A stretch of 64,000 bases of DNA from CAVUCH01 sp963697705. GTDB taxonomy: Bacteria > Acidobacteriota > Vicinamibacteria > Vicinamibacterales > JAENWD01. Positions 17,431 through 26,030 of this stretch are shown piece by piece (the stretch's first letter is position 1; the number at the start of each line of letters is the position of its first letter). The stretch lies in NCBI GenBank assembly GCA_963697705.1, contig CAVOPA010000017.1:806001-870000 (forward strand), written 5' to 3'. Position numbers and translations under genes: made by a program. The notes under the pieces were generated by a model. That model was not told where the DNA came from, did no database searches, and was given only the letters and a program-made list of their open reading frames with translations.

Positions 17431-17789
17431 GAGCGCTCCGGCGACAGGCCCTGCTTGCGTGCGAGCCGCACGAGCGCTTCCATGCGTGCCAGCTCCGCTC
17501 GCACCACGGCACCGCCGAACGGCGTCATCCGGTAGTACCGCCGCCGCTCGTCGTCCATGTCGGGCGCCGGCCGTTCACTGGTTTCGACGATGAGGCCCTG
17601 TTCGAGCATGCGCTGGATGGTGCGATAGAGGGTCGCGGGACTGAGGCGGAGCACGCCGCCGGTGCGTTCCTCGACATCCTGGATCACCGCATACCCATGC
17701 TTGTCCTGCTGGGCCAGGGCGACCAGGATGTGGAATGCCGCCGCCGGGAGGGGCAGAAGCGCGGCGACCTCGTCGGGTTTGTGTCGCAT
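17427..17789 (-). CDS. PadR-family transcriptional regulator
   Basis: A 120-residue winged-helix protein. It has the PadR core: FHILVALAQQDKHGYAVIQDVEERTGG, LSPATLYRTIQRMLEQGLI, and a wing with the RRRYYRMT segment. PadR proteins usually repress neighbouring transporter genes. Here the gene precedes and overlaps the ADOP permease by four bases. Directly upstream is a perfect 7-bp inverted repeat between good -35 and -10 boxes, with the -10 only seven bases from the ATG. This suggests autorepression and a leaderless mRNA. Confidence 0.93.
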   Translation of the reverse strand: MRHKPDEVAALLPLPAAAFHILVALAQQDKHGYAVIQDVEERTGGVLRLSPATLYRTIQRMLEQGLIVETSERPAPDMDDERRRYYRMTPFGGAVVRAELARMEALVRLARKQGLSPERS

Positions 17790-17795
17790 CCGCTA

Positions 17796-17829
17796 ACTGT
17801 ATCCATAATGGATATATTGTCAATGGATA
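17796..17829 (-). promoter_or_regulatory. padR promoter with embedded palindromic operator
   Basis: Read on the minus strand: -35 TTGACA (17818-17823), 16-nt spacer, -10 TACAGT (17796-17801). The spacer contains the perfect inverted repeat TATCCAT-T-ATGGATA (17800-17814). A further TATCCAT half-site overlaps the -35 (17823-17829). Transcription starting six to seven bases after the -10 would begin at the padR ATG. Confidence 0.65.
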
Positions 17830-17871
17830 GAGTCGGGGTGAGTCGTTCCCCGTGTAGCGCCCCGCCTTCCT

Positions 17872-18017
17872 TTCCCGTGTAGTGCCCACCTTCAGGTGGG
17901 CCGGAAAAAGGACGCGTGTTCTGGCCAATGCGGGCGCCTTGTAGCCCACCTAAAGGTGGGCACTACAGGAGAATCGGAGGGAGGGCACAATGTAGTGCCC
18001 ACCTTCAGGTGGGCCGC
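17872..18017. repeat. GTAGTGCCCACC palindromes, three copies
   Basis: Three copies of GTAGTGCCCACCTTCAGGTGGGC or close variants, the middle one in inverted orientation (GCCCACCTAAAGGTGGGCACTAC). They lie between the padR promoter and the end of the ROK-fold gene. Same family as the units after rpoC. Confidence 0.8.
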
Positions 18018-18037
18018 ATGAGTGCCGGCATGCCTCG

Positions 18038-18928
18038 CTAGCGCGCGACGTTGGCGCGCGCGAGCCCGCTGACGGCCGCGCCGATGATGGCGGTGTCGTC
18101 GCCAGCGGGATCGATCTCGAACGCACTGCCCTGAAGCGGACTCATCTTCACGAACTCGACGAGCTCCGCCGCCAGCCGCGGCACGTCGACGAGCCGCGCC
18201 GACGGCCCGGAAAGATAGAAGCGCCCGGGTCCGTCCAGGTGCACGCTCGTGGCCGTGGCGGCCGCGAGCGCCCGGTGCCACAGGCGGACGAATGAGGCAC
18301 AGCGATCGTCGCCGGCCGACGCGTTGGCGAACACCTCTTCCGGTTCCAGATCCAGGAAGCGCAAGCGCATGCTGCGCTGGCCGGCAATCCCCTCGAGGTG
18401 GCCCAGCCCTCCGCATCCGCACAGGTTCTCCCTGGGATCGAGCGAGACGACCACGTGTCCGCCCTCGCCCATGCCCTCGGCCTGCGGGTAGCGCCCGAAG
18501 CCCACGCCGCTGCCGAGCGTCCACACGCGGGTAACGGCGTCGAGCTCTCCGCGTGTCGCCGCGATGCCCGCGGCGACGGCGTCCGCGTCGTTCAGCACGT
18601 GCACGGGTGTCGCCGCCCGCATCGCCGCCGACAGCGAGCGTTCCAGATGGCAGCCCTTCATCTGCGGGAGATTGGGCGAGTCCTCGACGACGCCGGATCG
18701 GATGATGCCGGGGAAGCCGATGCCGACCGCGTCGATCGCCACGTCGCCGCGGACCTCGTCTACGAGGTCGCGGATGGCGTCGCTGATCTGGTCGGCCGGA
18801 AGCCCCTGCAGCGCGCCGGCCTCAGCCGCATCTCGCGGCCAGGTGCGGATCGGGCCCGTGAGGCGATGCTCGTGCACCAGGCCAGCGGCAATGTGCTCCA
18901 TCGCGAGGACGCCAACGGCGTATGACAT
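18038..18928 (-). CDS. ROK-fold (sugar kinase-like) protein with altered active-site motifs
   Basis: A 296-residue protein of the ROK family by its second half: catalytic-loop LNDADA (112-117), GSGVGFG (139-145), and GEGGH (154-158) followed by a CGCGGLGHLEG zinc-type loop (170-180). Two departures stand out. The N terminus lacks the ATP-binding DxGGT motif (it reads AVGVLAMEHIAAGLV). The third zinc cysteine of CxCGxxGCxE is His177. It may be an inactive or sensory member rather than a working glucokinase. It lies 32 nt after sthA and is probably co-transcribed with it. Confidence 0.75.
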   Translation of the reverse strand: MSYAVGVLAMEHIAAGLVHEHRLTGPIRTWPRDAAEAGALQGLPADQISDAIRDLVDEVRGDVAIDAVGIGFPGIIRSGVVEDSPNLPQMKGCHLERSLSAAMRAATPVHVLNDADAVAAGIAATRGELDAVTRVWTLGSGVGFGRYPQAEGMGEGGHVVVSLDPRENLCGCGGLGHLEGIAGQRSMRLRFLDLEPEEVFANASAGDDRCASFVRLWHRALAAATATSVHLDGPGRFYLSGPSARLVDVPRLAAELVEFVKMSPLQGSAFEIDPAGDDTAIIGAAVSGLARANVAR

Positions 18929-18960
18929 GTCAGGTCTCTCTTTCCCTCGCGCCTACAGCC

Positions 18961-20349
18961 CTACAGCCGCGTGAGCTTGTTCAGGCCGTTGAATGCAGCG
19001 GCCTTGTAACATTCCGCCAGGGTCGGATAGTTGAACACGGTGTCGACGAAGTAGTCGATCGTCCCGCCGAGCGCCATGACCGCCTGTCCGATGTGGATCA
19101 ACTCCGCCGCACCCTCGCCGATGATGTGCACGCCGAGCACGGCCTTCGTTTCGCGATGGAACACCAGCTTCAGGCGGCCCGTGGTGTCGCCACGGATCTG
19201 CCCGCGTGCGATCTCGCGGTAGTACGCCAGCCCCACCTCGTAGGGGACGTCCTCGTCGGTGAGCTGCTCCTCGGTCTTGCCGATGAACGAGATCTCGGGA
19301 ATGGTATAGATCCCGTAGGGGTAGTTGGCCGGATTCGAGTGCACGTCGAGGCCGAACGCGCGCGCCGCCGCGATGCGCCCCTGTTCCATCGACACCGACG
19401 CGAGGCTCGGAAAGCCGATGACGTCCCCGACGGCGAAGATGTGCGGCTGCGCCGTGGCGTAGTCGGCGTTCACCGCGATCCGGCCGCGATCGTCGGCGGT
19501 GAGACCGGCGGCCGCGAGCTGCAACGACTCCACGTTGCCCAGGCGTCCGACCGCGTAGAGCAGCACGTCGCCGGCGATCCGCTTGCGGCTGCGCAGCGCG
19601 GCGACGACGCCTTCGCCCGGCACCTCCTCGACGTGATCGACCTCCTCGTTCAGCCGGAGGGTGACGCGATGATCGCGGAGGTGATAGCAGAGCGCCTCCA
19701 CGATCTCGGCGTCGGCGAACTCGAGCAGCCGCGGCCGCTTCTCGATGAGCACGACGCGGACGCCGAGCGCCGCGAACATGCACGCGTACTCCACGCCGAT
19801 GACGCCGCCGCCGACCACGATGAGCGTCTTCGGCAGGTCCTGCAGCTGGAGGACCTGGTCGCTCAGGATGATCGTCCGACCGTTCACCGGCACCGTCGGC
19901 GATGTGGCCGGCACCGTGCCCGTCGCGATCACGACGCGATCTGCGTGACAGGTCGTTTCGCCGCGTGCGCTGACGAGTTTCACCGTGTGTGGATCGACGA
20001 AGCTCGCTTCGGCCGTGAACACGGAGATGCCGTTGCGAAACAGCTGCGCCTGCGTGACGTCGAGCTCGTTCTTGATCACCTGCTGGACCCTGAACGACAG
20101 GTCCGCCATCGTGATCTGCTCTTTCACGCGGTAGTTGACGCCGTAGATGCCCTGGTACTGGAAACCCGACAGGTGCAGCACGGCCTCGCGCATCGTCTTG
20201 CTCGGGATCGTGCCCGTGTTGATGCAGGTGCCGCCGATCGCTTCGCGGCGCTCCACGAGCCCGACACGCTTGCCGAACTTGGCGGCCTGGATCGCGGCGC
20301 GCTGGCCCGCTGGGCCGGACCCGATGACGAGAAGCTCGTAGCTGTCCAT
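18961..20349 (-). CDS. sthA: Soluble pyridine nucleotide transhydrogenase
   Basis: A 462-residue flavoprotein disulfide-reductase family member interconverting NADPH and NADH. FAD site GSGPAGQRAA (10-19); NAD(P) site GGGVIGVEYA (about 178); second FAD motif VYAVGDV-like (FAVGDVIGFPSLAS). The redox-active region reads GGTCINTGTIPSK: only Cys42 remains and the second cysteine is Thr, which excludes a dihydrolipoamide dehydrogenase and fits SthA. GIYTIPEIS, VPYEVG and the C-terminal FNYPTLAE match E. coli SthA closely. A TTGACA box lies about 38 nt upstream on the minus strand, but no convincing -10 accompanies it. Confidence 0.88.
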   Translation of the reverse strand: MDSYELLVIGSGPAGQRAAIQAAKFGKRVGLVERREAIGGTCINTGTIPSKTMREAVLHLSGFQYQGIYGVNYRVKEQITMADLSFRVQQVIKNELDVTQAQLFRNGISVFTAEASFVDPHTVKLVSARGETTCHADRVVIATGTVPATSPTVPVNGRTIILSDQVLQLQDLPKTLIVVGGGVIGVEYACMFAALGVRVVLIEKRPRLLEFADAEIVEALCYHLRDHRVTLRLNEEVDHVEEVPGEGVVAALRSRKRIAGDVLLYAVGRLGNVESLQLAAAGLTADDRGRIAVNADYATAQPHIFAVGDVIGFPSLASVSMEQGRIAAARAFGLDVHSNPANYPYGIYTIPEISFIGKTEEQLTDEDVPYEVGLAYYREIARGQIRGDTTGRLKLVFHRETKAVLGVHIIGEGAAELIHIGQAVMALGGTIDYFVDTVFNYPTLAECYKAAAFNGLNKLTRL

Positions 20350-20521
20350 GCGACGGGCTGATTACTTTTGGCGGAAATGTCCGGAGTGTCAAGTGCGCCG
20401 CTTCAGCTTGGCGTTACGTTTCCTCCCGCTCTGGCGCCCGCAGGACGGACGACAGATTCAGGAGCTGGCGGGCGATCGAGCCGGGCCACTGGTCTACTCA
20501 CTGAGCGCTTCGCCGCGCTCG

Positions 20522-21115
20522 TCACCGCTCGCCGCTGGCGTCGTGCGGCGCGAGCCTGGTCTCGATCCGCCGATCGGGCACCAGCCACATCAAGGCCACG
20601 GTGACGTAGATCGCGTCCGCGATCCACTGGTTCACGAATGCCATGACAATCGCGGCCGCGTAGAGGAACATCGAGAGCTTCCCCTTGCTGTCGCTGCCAA
20701 CCGCGTCGGCGAGCCGGGGATTGCGGCGGCCGCGGAGCAGCATCTGCTGCAGGATGGTGTACGAGACGCCCGCCATCAACATCACGACGCCGTAGCCGGC
20801 CGTCGGAATGGACGCGAAGTGGTTCTCGCCCATCCACGCCGTCACGAAAGGAACGAGCGACAGCCAGAACAGCAGGTGCAGGTTGGCCCAGAGCACCGCG
20901 CCGTCGACGTGATCGGCGGCCTGCAGCATGTGGTGGTGGTTGTTCCAGTAGATGCCCAGAAACACGAAGCTGAGCACGTAGGTGAGGAACACCGGAACGA
21001 GAGGCCGCAGCGCATCCCACGAGGTACCATGCGGTGTCTTCAACTCGAGGACCATGATCGTGATGAGGATCGCGATCACACCGTCGCTGAAGGCTTCCAG
21101 TCGGGCCGTGCTCAC
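20522..21115 (-). CDS. TMEM175-family potassium channel-like membrane protein
   Basis: About 197 residues with six hydrophobic helices. The first carries the family signature RLEAFSDGVIAI and a following TIMVLEL; bacterial TMEM175 proteins form K+-selective channels. I start at the GTG with GGGAG seven bases upstream. An ATG 63 bases further up is open but adds an arginine-rich stretch without family resemblance. It faces a divergent hydrolase gene. Confidence 0.82.
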   Translation of the reverse strand: MSTARLEAFSDGVIAILITIMVLELKTPHGTSWDALRPLVPVFLTYVLSFVFLGIYWNNHHHMLQAADHVDGAVLWANLHLLFWLSLVPFVTAWMGENHFASIPTAGYGVVMLMAGVSYTILQQMLLRGRRNPRLADAVGSDSKGKLSMFLYAAAIVMAFVNQWIADAIYVTVALMWLVPDRRIETRLAPHDASGER

Positions 21116-21431
21116 CTGCGTCTCCCGAGCGCGCGTGGTTCGGAGCACCGGAACCGCCAGAGGCCAGCGTGACGCCATGGTGATCTCATGACGAACTCGT
21201 CACAGAGGCCTTGTGCGTGGCGCATTTCACGGTCCAGCCAGTCCCGCGCACGCGCGTTCGACCGGGGGCATGGGAGCAGCGTTCGGCGCGGCATCCGCGC
21301 CGGCCCGCCAACCGTTCGTGTGAGCGCCCATTGTACTCGGCAGCCCGCGTCGCCGATGTAGGATGAGCGCCGTCGCGTGACGGTTCCCGTCCTGCCCGTA
21401 ATCGGGTTCGGCTGCATGCGAGGAGATCAGG
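21116..21431. other. Divergent intergenic region, no gene seen
   Basis: About 316 nt between the divergent channel and hydrolase genes. I see no convincing coding sequence or RNA gene. It should contain promoters for both directions, but I found no pair of boxes good enough to call. It ends in GAGGAGATCAGG, the hydrolase ribosome-binding site. Confidence 0.4.
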
Positions 21432-22340
21432 ATGACGACGATCTGGGTTCGGGTCGTGTTGGCGCTGGCGCTCGTGTGGACCGCGATCCCCTCGGCGGCC
21501 GCGCGTCAAAGCCCGGCGCCGACCGCGGCAGGATCCGGCGACCGCACGCCGATCCAGACACCGCTCTGGGCGAACGGCGCGCCTGGCTTCGAAAGCCGCA
21601 AAGACGAACCGGAGGTCGCCAAGGACTACTGGATTCGGAACATCCACAATCCGTCCATCACCGTGTATCTGCCCCCGCGGGAGAAGGCGACCGGCACCGG
21701 CGTCGTGATCTTTCCGGGCGGCGGGCACCGGCTGCTCGTGTTCAAGGCGGAAGGCGACGACCCGGCGCGCTTCCTGAACGGGCTCGGGATTGCGGCATTC
21801 GTGCTGAAATACCGGCTCGGGCGCGAGGATAACTCCCCCTACAAGATCGAGCAGCACCCGCGTGAAGACGCCTACCGGGCGCTGCGGACGGTGCGCAGCC
21901 GCGCCGCTGAATGGGGAGTCAATCCGCAGCGCATCGGGGTGATGGGCTTTTCGGCGGGCGGCGAGGTCGCGGCCCTGGTCGCCTACGGCCCGGGCGATCC
22001 CGACCCTGGCGCAACCGACGCCATCGATCGGATGAATGGGCGGCCGAACTTTCAGATCCTCGTCTACCCCGGGCCGTTGTTCATCCCGGGCACAGTGCCG
22101 GCTGATGCACCGCCGGCGTTCCTGGTAGCGGCCAACGATGACCCGTGCTGCGCGGTGCCGACGATTGATGTCCTTCTCCGGTACCGCGCCGCCGGTGCGC
22201 CCGTCGAAGCGCACCTGCTCTCGGGCGGCAAGCACGGCTTCAACATGGGCCAGCGTTCAACGCTCCACGCCGTGAACACCTGGCCGCAGCGGCTGGTCGA
22301 CTGGTTGACCGATCGAGGCCTGCTGGAGCGGGCGCCGTGA
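21432..22340 (+). CDS. Secreted alpha/beta hydrolase (acetyl-xylan esterase-like)
   Basis: A 302-residue protein with an N-terminal signal peptide (hydrophobic 5-20, AAA cleavage near 25). The fold shows oxyanion FPGGGH (94-99), nucleophile elbow GFSAGG (172-177, Ser174), acid Asp236/237 in NDDPCC, and His268 in GGKHGF: a complete Ser-Asp-His triad. The pattern resembles esterases or deacetylases acting on plant polysaccharides or small esters in the periplasm; the substrate cannot be told. A strong GAGGAGATCAGG precedes the ATG. Confidence 0.85.
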   Translation: MTTIWVRVVLALALVWTAIPSAAARQSPAPTAAGSGDRTPIQTPLWANGAPGFESRKDEPEVAKDYWIRNIHNPSITVYLPPREKATGTGVVIFPGGGHRLLVFKAEGDDPARFLNGLGIAAFVLKYRLGREDNSPYKIEQHPREDAYRALRTVRSRAAEWGVNPQRIGVMGFSAGGEVAALVAYGPGDPDPGATDAIDRMNGRPNFQILVYPGPLFIPGTVPADAPPAFLVAANDDPCCAVPTIDVLLRYRAAGAPVEAHLLSGGKHGFNMGQRSTLHAVNTWPQRLVDWLTDRGLLERAP

Positions 22341-22470
22341 TCATGAGTGTCGGCGCGCCGTCACCGCTGGCGTTCGGATCAGCTACAGAATTCGTCCGCA
22401 GACACCGATAGTGTCAGGAGCCGCTGTCGGTTCGACGAGCCCGCAGCCGTCCACGTACGCACAGTTTCAG

Positions 22471-22707
22471 TCACGCTAGGTATTGCGCCGGTTTCGCTCG
22501 GCCGGTCAGGCCGCAGTGCGTCCCGACTTGGACCCCGTCAGTGCGGCCGGCGGGAACGAGTTGAACGCCGGGGCGGTGAGCAGGGTCCGTGCAGTCCGCG
22601 CCGCGCGCGTCCACGATCCAGAGAGTCGGCCCGGTATACGTCTCGTAGATGCCGGCGAGGCATCCGCAAGCCAACGGGCGGCCGGAAAGCAGGCGAAGGA
22701 TGCGCAT
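22471..22707 (-). CDS. Small protein of unknown function (78 residues)
   Basis: It begins MRILRLLSGRPLACGCLAGIY and has an AGGGGA ribosome-binding site at good spacing, which argues for a real gene. It is rich in Cys (C14, C16, C39 and one near the C terminus), with a central YETYTGPTLWIVDARGADC segment that looks structured. I do not recognise the family. It is divergent from the PP2C gene. The rest of the 22341-22911 interval shows nothing I can support. Confidence 0.5.
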   Translation of the reverse strand: MRILRLLSGRPLACGCLAGIYETYTGPTLWIVDARGADCTDPAHRPGVQLVPAGRTDGVQVGTHCGLTGRAKPAQYLA

Positions 22708-22911
22708 TTGGTTCCCCTGGGACGGTTTGATGTGAAGACTCATGCCCTGCCACGGCAGCCATGGAAAACGGCCCGAATGCAAGAGAGTCGCCGTGTCACG
22801 TTCACACCCGCCCGGGGCCGCCGGCCTGCTGGGTTCGTCGTATACTGAGCCGGCATTGCCACCGCAGCTCGACGGCTGCCAGTTCCGGTCCCAACAGCTC
22901 GCACACGACTC

Positions 22912-23679
22912 ATGGTTCTGGCCCAAGCGGTCTCTGATACAGGTCCTGTCCGCAAGAACAACGAAGACTCGTGGGCGGTCGAAGACGACCTGCAGCTCTA
23001 CGTGGTCGCCGACGGGATGGGCGGGCACAGCGCTGGCGAGGTCGCGTCACGGCTCGCCGTCGAGGCGCTCGTGGGATTCATCCGGCGCTCCCACGAAGAC
23101 ACCGACGTCTCGTGGCCGTATGGCGTCGATCCGACACTCTCGCTGCAGGCCAACCGGCTGCGGACCGCGATCAACCTCGCGAACCGGCGGGTGTTCCGCG
23201 CCGCCGAGAGCCATGACGACTACACCGGCATGGGCACGACCGTCGTCGCCGCCCTCGTCGCTCGCGACCGCCTGATTATCGGCAGCGTCGGCGACAGCCG
23301 GCTGTATCTTCTGAGCCGCGGTGTCCTCGCGCAGCTGACCAAGGACGATACATGGGCGGCGACGATGCTGGCCGAGCATGGGAGCGGGGATCCGCTCGCG
23401 CTCGCTCACCACCCGATGCGTCATGTCCTGACCAACGTACTCGGGGCGCGCGACAGCACGAACGTTCACATGTCCGAACACGCGCTCACCGCGGGTGACA
23501 CCGTGATGCTGTGTTCCGACGGGCTCTACGGCGCCGTGGACGATCCCACCCTCCTGAACCTGATGCAGCAGGGCGGCGATGTCGGGGCCATTGCCGATCG
23601 ACTCGTGAAGATCGCGATCGAGAAGGGAACGCGCGACAACATCACGGCGCTGGTGGTGCGATACGAGGCCGCGGCATGA
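22912..23679 (+). CDS. PP2C-type protein serine/threonine phosphatase
   Basis: A 255-residue cytoplasmic phosphatase with no membrane helix. The metal-binding motifs of bacterial PP2C are all present: NED (17-19), ADGMGGH (33-39), GSVGDSR (124-130), CSDGLY (201-206) and RDNIT (241-245). It opens a seven-gene coupled block, and its stop overlaps the kinase start (ATGA). It would reverse phosphorylation by the two neighbouring kinases. Confidence 0.95.
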   Translation: MVLAQAVSDTGPVRKNNEDSWAVEDDLQLYVVADGMGGHSAGEVASRLAVEALVGFIRRSHEDTDVSWPYGVDPTLSLQANRLRTAINLANRRVFRAAESHDDYTGMGTTVVAALVARDRLIIGSVGDSRLYLLSRGVLAQLTKDDTWAATMLAEHGSGDPLALAHHPMRHVLTNVLGARDSTNVHMSEHALTAGDTVMLCSDGLYGAVDDPTLLNLMQQGGDVGAIADRLVKIAIEKGTRDNITALVVRYEAAA

Positions 23680-24821
23680 GTGATGGCGGTGCCGGCGGGC
23701 GCGTTCCTGCGCCCTCCGGCCGGCAGCTGCCGAAATCGATCGGGGGCTACCGAATCCTCGAGCGCATCGGCAAAGGCGCCATGGGCGTGGTCTACAGCGC
23801 CCTGGACGAGCAGCAAAGCCGGCGCGTCGCCATCAAGGTGATGATGGCCGATCTCGAGGGCGACCCCGAGACGCGCGAGCGCTTCTACCGCGAAGCCAAG
23901 GTTGCCGGCCGGCTGCAGCACCGCAACTTGATCTCCGTCTACGACATGGGCGAGGAGGACGGACGCCTCTACATGGTCATGGAGCTGTTGCGCGGCGACA
24001 CGCTCAACGATTACCTGAAGCGTGTCCACGCGCTCTCGCTCGAGACGACGCTCGATTTCATGAGCCAGATGTGCGAAGGCCTCGCCGTCGCGCACGTGCA
24101 TGGCATCGTTCACCGCGACATCAAGCCCGGCAACATCTTCGTCCAGGATGACGGCAGCGTGAAGGTACTCGACTTCGGCGTCGCCCGCCTCGCCGACTCG
24201 AACATGACCGCCAGCGGCTTCATCGTTGGCACGCCCGACTTCATGTCGCCCGAGCAGGCCCGGGGCGCGGAAATCGATCAGCGCTCCGATATCTTCTCCA
24301 CGGGCGCGGTGTGCTACTACATGCTCTCCGGCCGCAAGCCGTTTGCGGCGACCGACCTGCCGGCGGTACTGCACAAGGTGGAAGCCGAAGATCCACTGCC
24401 GCTCACCGAGCGCGAGGCGCCGGCCGGCCTCTCGAAGATCGTGTGGAAGGCACTTGCCAAGTCGGTCACGCGCCGATACCAGGAGCTTGGGGAGCTGCTC
24501 ACGGACCTGACGCACTTCCAGCGCGACTACGATCGGCAGTCGCGGGAGAAGGCCGTGGCGGTGCGGACGCGCGTGCTGGCACTCGAGCAGGCGCTGCGCC
24601 AGCGGGCACTGATTGGTCGCGCGGCCGACGAGGATCTCTTCAGCCTCGCGCTGCGCGAACGCTACCCCGTGCTCGAGGACAAGGGCGCCGACGCGCTCGG
24701 CATCGTGCCGTTCCGACGCCAGGCCGTCCATGAAATCGAAGAGGAGGTGGAACGCCGCCTCCAGGTGCTCACCAGCAACACGCCCGGCGGCGGGCCCTCC
24801 GGGGCAGGAGTCCGCGTGTGA
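23676..24821 (+). CDS. Soluble serine/threonine protein kinase
   Basis: 381 residues. The Hanks-type kinase domain runs from about 24 to 285: glycine loop GKGAMGVVY (32-40), VAIK Lys54, HRDIKPGN (146-153), DFG (166-168) and activation segment GTPDFMSPEQ (185-194). The C-terminal 100 residues contain a likely coiled coil (EKAVAVRTRVLALEQALRQRAL and EIEEEVERRLQVL) but no membrane helix, unlike typical PknB. It overlaps the genes on both sides by four bases. Confidence 0.94.
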   Translation: MSDGGAGGRVPAPSGRQLPKSIGGYRILERIGKGAMGVVYSALDEQQSRRVAIKVMMADLEGDPETRERFYREAKVAGRLQHRNLISVYDMGEEDGRLYMVMELLRGDTLNDYLKRVHALSLETTLDFMSQMCEGLAVAHVHGIVHRDIKPGNIFVQDDGSVKVLDFGVARLADSNMTASGFIVGTPDFMSPEQARGAEIDQRSDIFSTGAVCYYMLSGRKPFAATDLPAVLHKVEAEDPLPLTEREAPAGLSKIVWKALAKSVTRRYQELGELLTDLTHFQRDYDRQSREKAVAVRTRVLALEQALRQRALIGRAADEDLFSLALRERYPVLEDKGADALGIVPFRRQAVHEIEEEVERRLQVLTSNTPGGGPSGAGVRV

Positions 24822-25711
24822 GCCGCACGCTGCAGGTAGACGACGGACGCATCCAGCGCGAGGTGATCCTGGTCGGGACGATGCTCGTGGGCCGCGATCC
24901 TGAATGCGAGATCAGCCACGCGGACCCGCGACTGTCGCGTCGGCACGCGGAGTTTCGCGTCACGGCCGAGGGCGTGCGTCTCCGCGACCTGGGCAGCCGT
25001 AACGGCACGCACGTGAACGGCCGAATCGTCGAAGAGGTGGTGCTGACGACCGGGGACGTCGTGCAGATCGCGCACCTCACGATTCGATTCAACGACGCGG
25101 CTGCGAACCGGACCGTTCACATGAGCCGCGGCGCGAGCCAATCCGCGGCCGCACCGAACGTCCAGGACGATCGCACGCGGGTCGTATCGCCAGCGGAGCG
25201 GTCGGCGGCGCAGCTGGCCACGGCGGTCGGTATCCACGTGCCGGCGCTCGATGACCGGACGCGGATGCAGCCGCCCCCCGTGACGCGCGCCAGCGACGAC
25301 TCGCTCCCTGCGGTGCGCGTGGCCGGATCCGTTCGCGCGTCGGCGCGGCTGACGCAGACGACCGAAGTGATTTCCGCCCTCCCGATCAGCGATGTGGGCG
25401 AAGTGGTGATCCGCGAGGCGTCGGCAGAGCCACGACGGGCACTCCGCCCGGTCGACCTGAGCGTGCCTGCGCTAGGCAGCACCGCGTGGGGCCGCCGCGT
25501 GCTGCTGCAAGGGCTGGCGCTGGCAGCGCTCGTGCTGCTGCTCACGGCCGCGCCGCTGCTCGCGTGGGAGGTCCGTTTGTACGGCACATCGGCGCTGTCG
25601 TCCTGGCCCGTGCTGCTGCCTGTCGTCGCGGCCGCCCTCCTTGCGGGGGTGACCGTCGCGTCGCTCATCGCGCGGACTACGGCCCAGGGTCTCTCCTCCC
25701 AGGGGAGGTGA
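24818..25711 (+). CDS. FHA-domain membrane protein
   Basis: 297 residues. An N-terminal FHA domain (about 15-95) has all phosphothreonine-binding signatures: GRDP (25-28), SRRH (40-43) and RNGTHVNG (61-68). A long linker of about 125 residues is rich in Thr, Ser and Ala, a plausible kinase target. Two membrane helices close the protein (about 227-250 and 258-282). The FHA head would lie in the cytoplasm. The GTG start overlaps the kinase stop (GTGA). Confidence 0.9.
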   Translation: MSRTLQVDDGRIQREVILVGTMLVGRDPECEISHADPRLSRRHAEFRVTAEGVRLRDLGSRNGTHVNGRIVEEVVLTTGDVVQIAHLTIRFNDAAANRTVHMSRGASQSAAAPNVQDDRTRVVSPAERSAAQLATAVGIHVPALDDRTRMQPPPVTRASDDSLPAVRVAGSVRASARLTQTTEVISALPISDVGEVVIREASAEPRRALRPVDLSVPALGSTAWGRRVLLQGLALAALVLLLTAAPLLAWEVRLYGTSALSSWPVLLPVVAAALLAGVTVASLIARTTAQGLSSQGR

Positions 25712-25716
25712 AGCTG

Positions 25717-26019
25717 GTGCCCCGGCTGGTGATATTTCGCGCGCAGCGGCTTCACCGCTTCATCGAGCTCGGAGATCGGATGCTCAAGGTCGGCCGCGGC
25801 GAACAGAACGACATCGTGCTGGATGATCCCGACCAGGTCGTGTCCCGCTTCCACGCCGAGCTGCGGCCTGAGCCGGCGGGATACGTCCTGGTCGATTTGA
25901 ACAGCCAGAACGGCACGTGGGTCAACGCCGAACGGGTCGAGCGGGTCGCCATGCGTACCGGCGTGCCCGTCGCGATCGGGCCATACGAGTTGATCATCGA
26001 AGACGGCCGCGCCAGTTGA
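25717..26019 (+). CDS. Stand-alone FHA-domain protein
   Basis: A 100-residue protein that is essentially one FHA domain: GRGEQNDI (26-33), SRFH (43-46) and SQNGTWVN (63-70). I chose the GTG nine bases after AGGGGAGG. A GTG overlapping the previous stop (25708) would add three residues. It probably recognises a phosphothreonine on a kinase or on the membrane FHA protein's linker. Confidence 0.88.
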   Translation: MPRLVIFRAQRLHRFIELGDRMLKVGRGEQNDIVLDDPDQVVSRFHAELRPEPAGYVLVDLNSQNGTWVNAERVERVAMRTGVPVAIGPYELIIEDGRAS

Positions 26020-26030
26020 CAGGAGCGCCA

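Noticed and set aside
15277..17535. A 752-codon plus-strand frame across the ADOP/padR region
   Set aside because: Composition is Arg/His/Gln-rich with no recognisable fold; the minus strand encodes clear ADOP permease and PadR proteins with overlapping start/stop and a promoter.
18961..20349. sthA as dihydrolipoamide dehydrogenase or mercuric reductase
   Set aside because: The redox disulfide needs Cys-x4-Cys; here the second position is Thr, and the C-terminal blocks follow SthA.
23511..23675. A longer N terminus for the first Ser/Thr kinase
   Set aside because: The open upstream codons lie inside the PP2C gene in another frame; the ATG overlapping the phosphatase stop fits the coupling seen along the operon.
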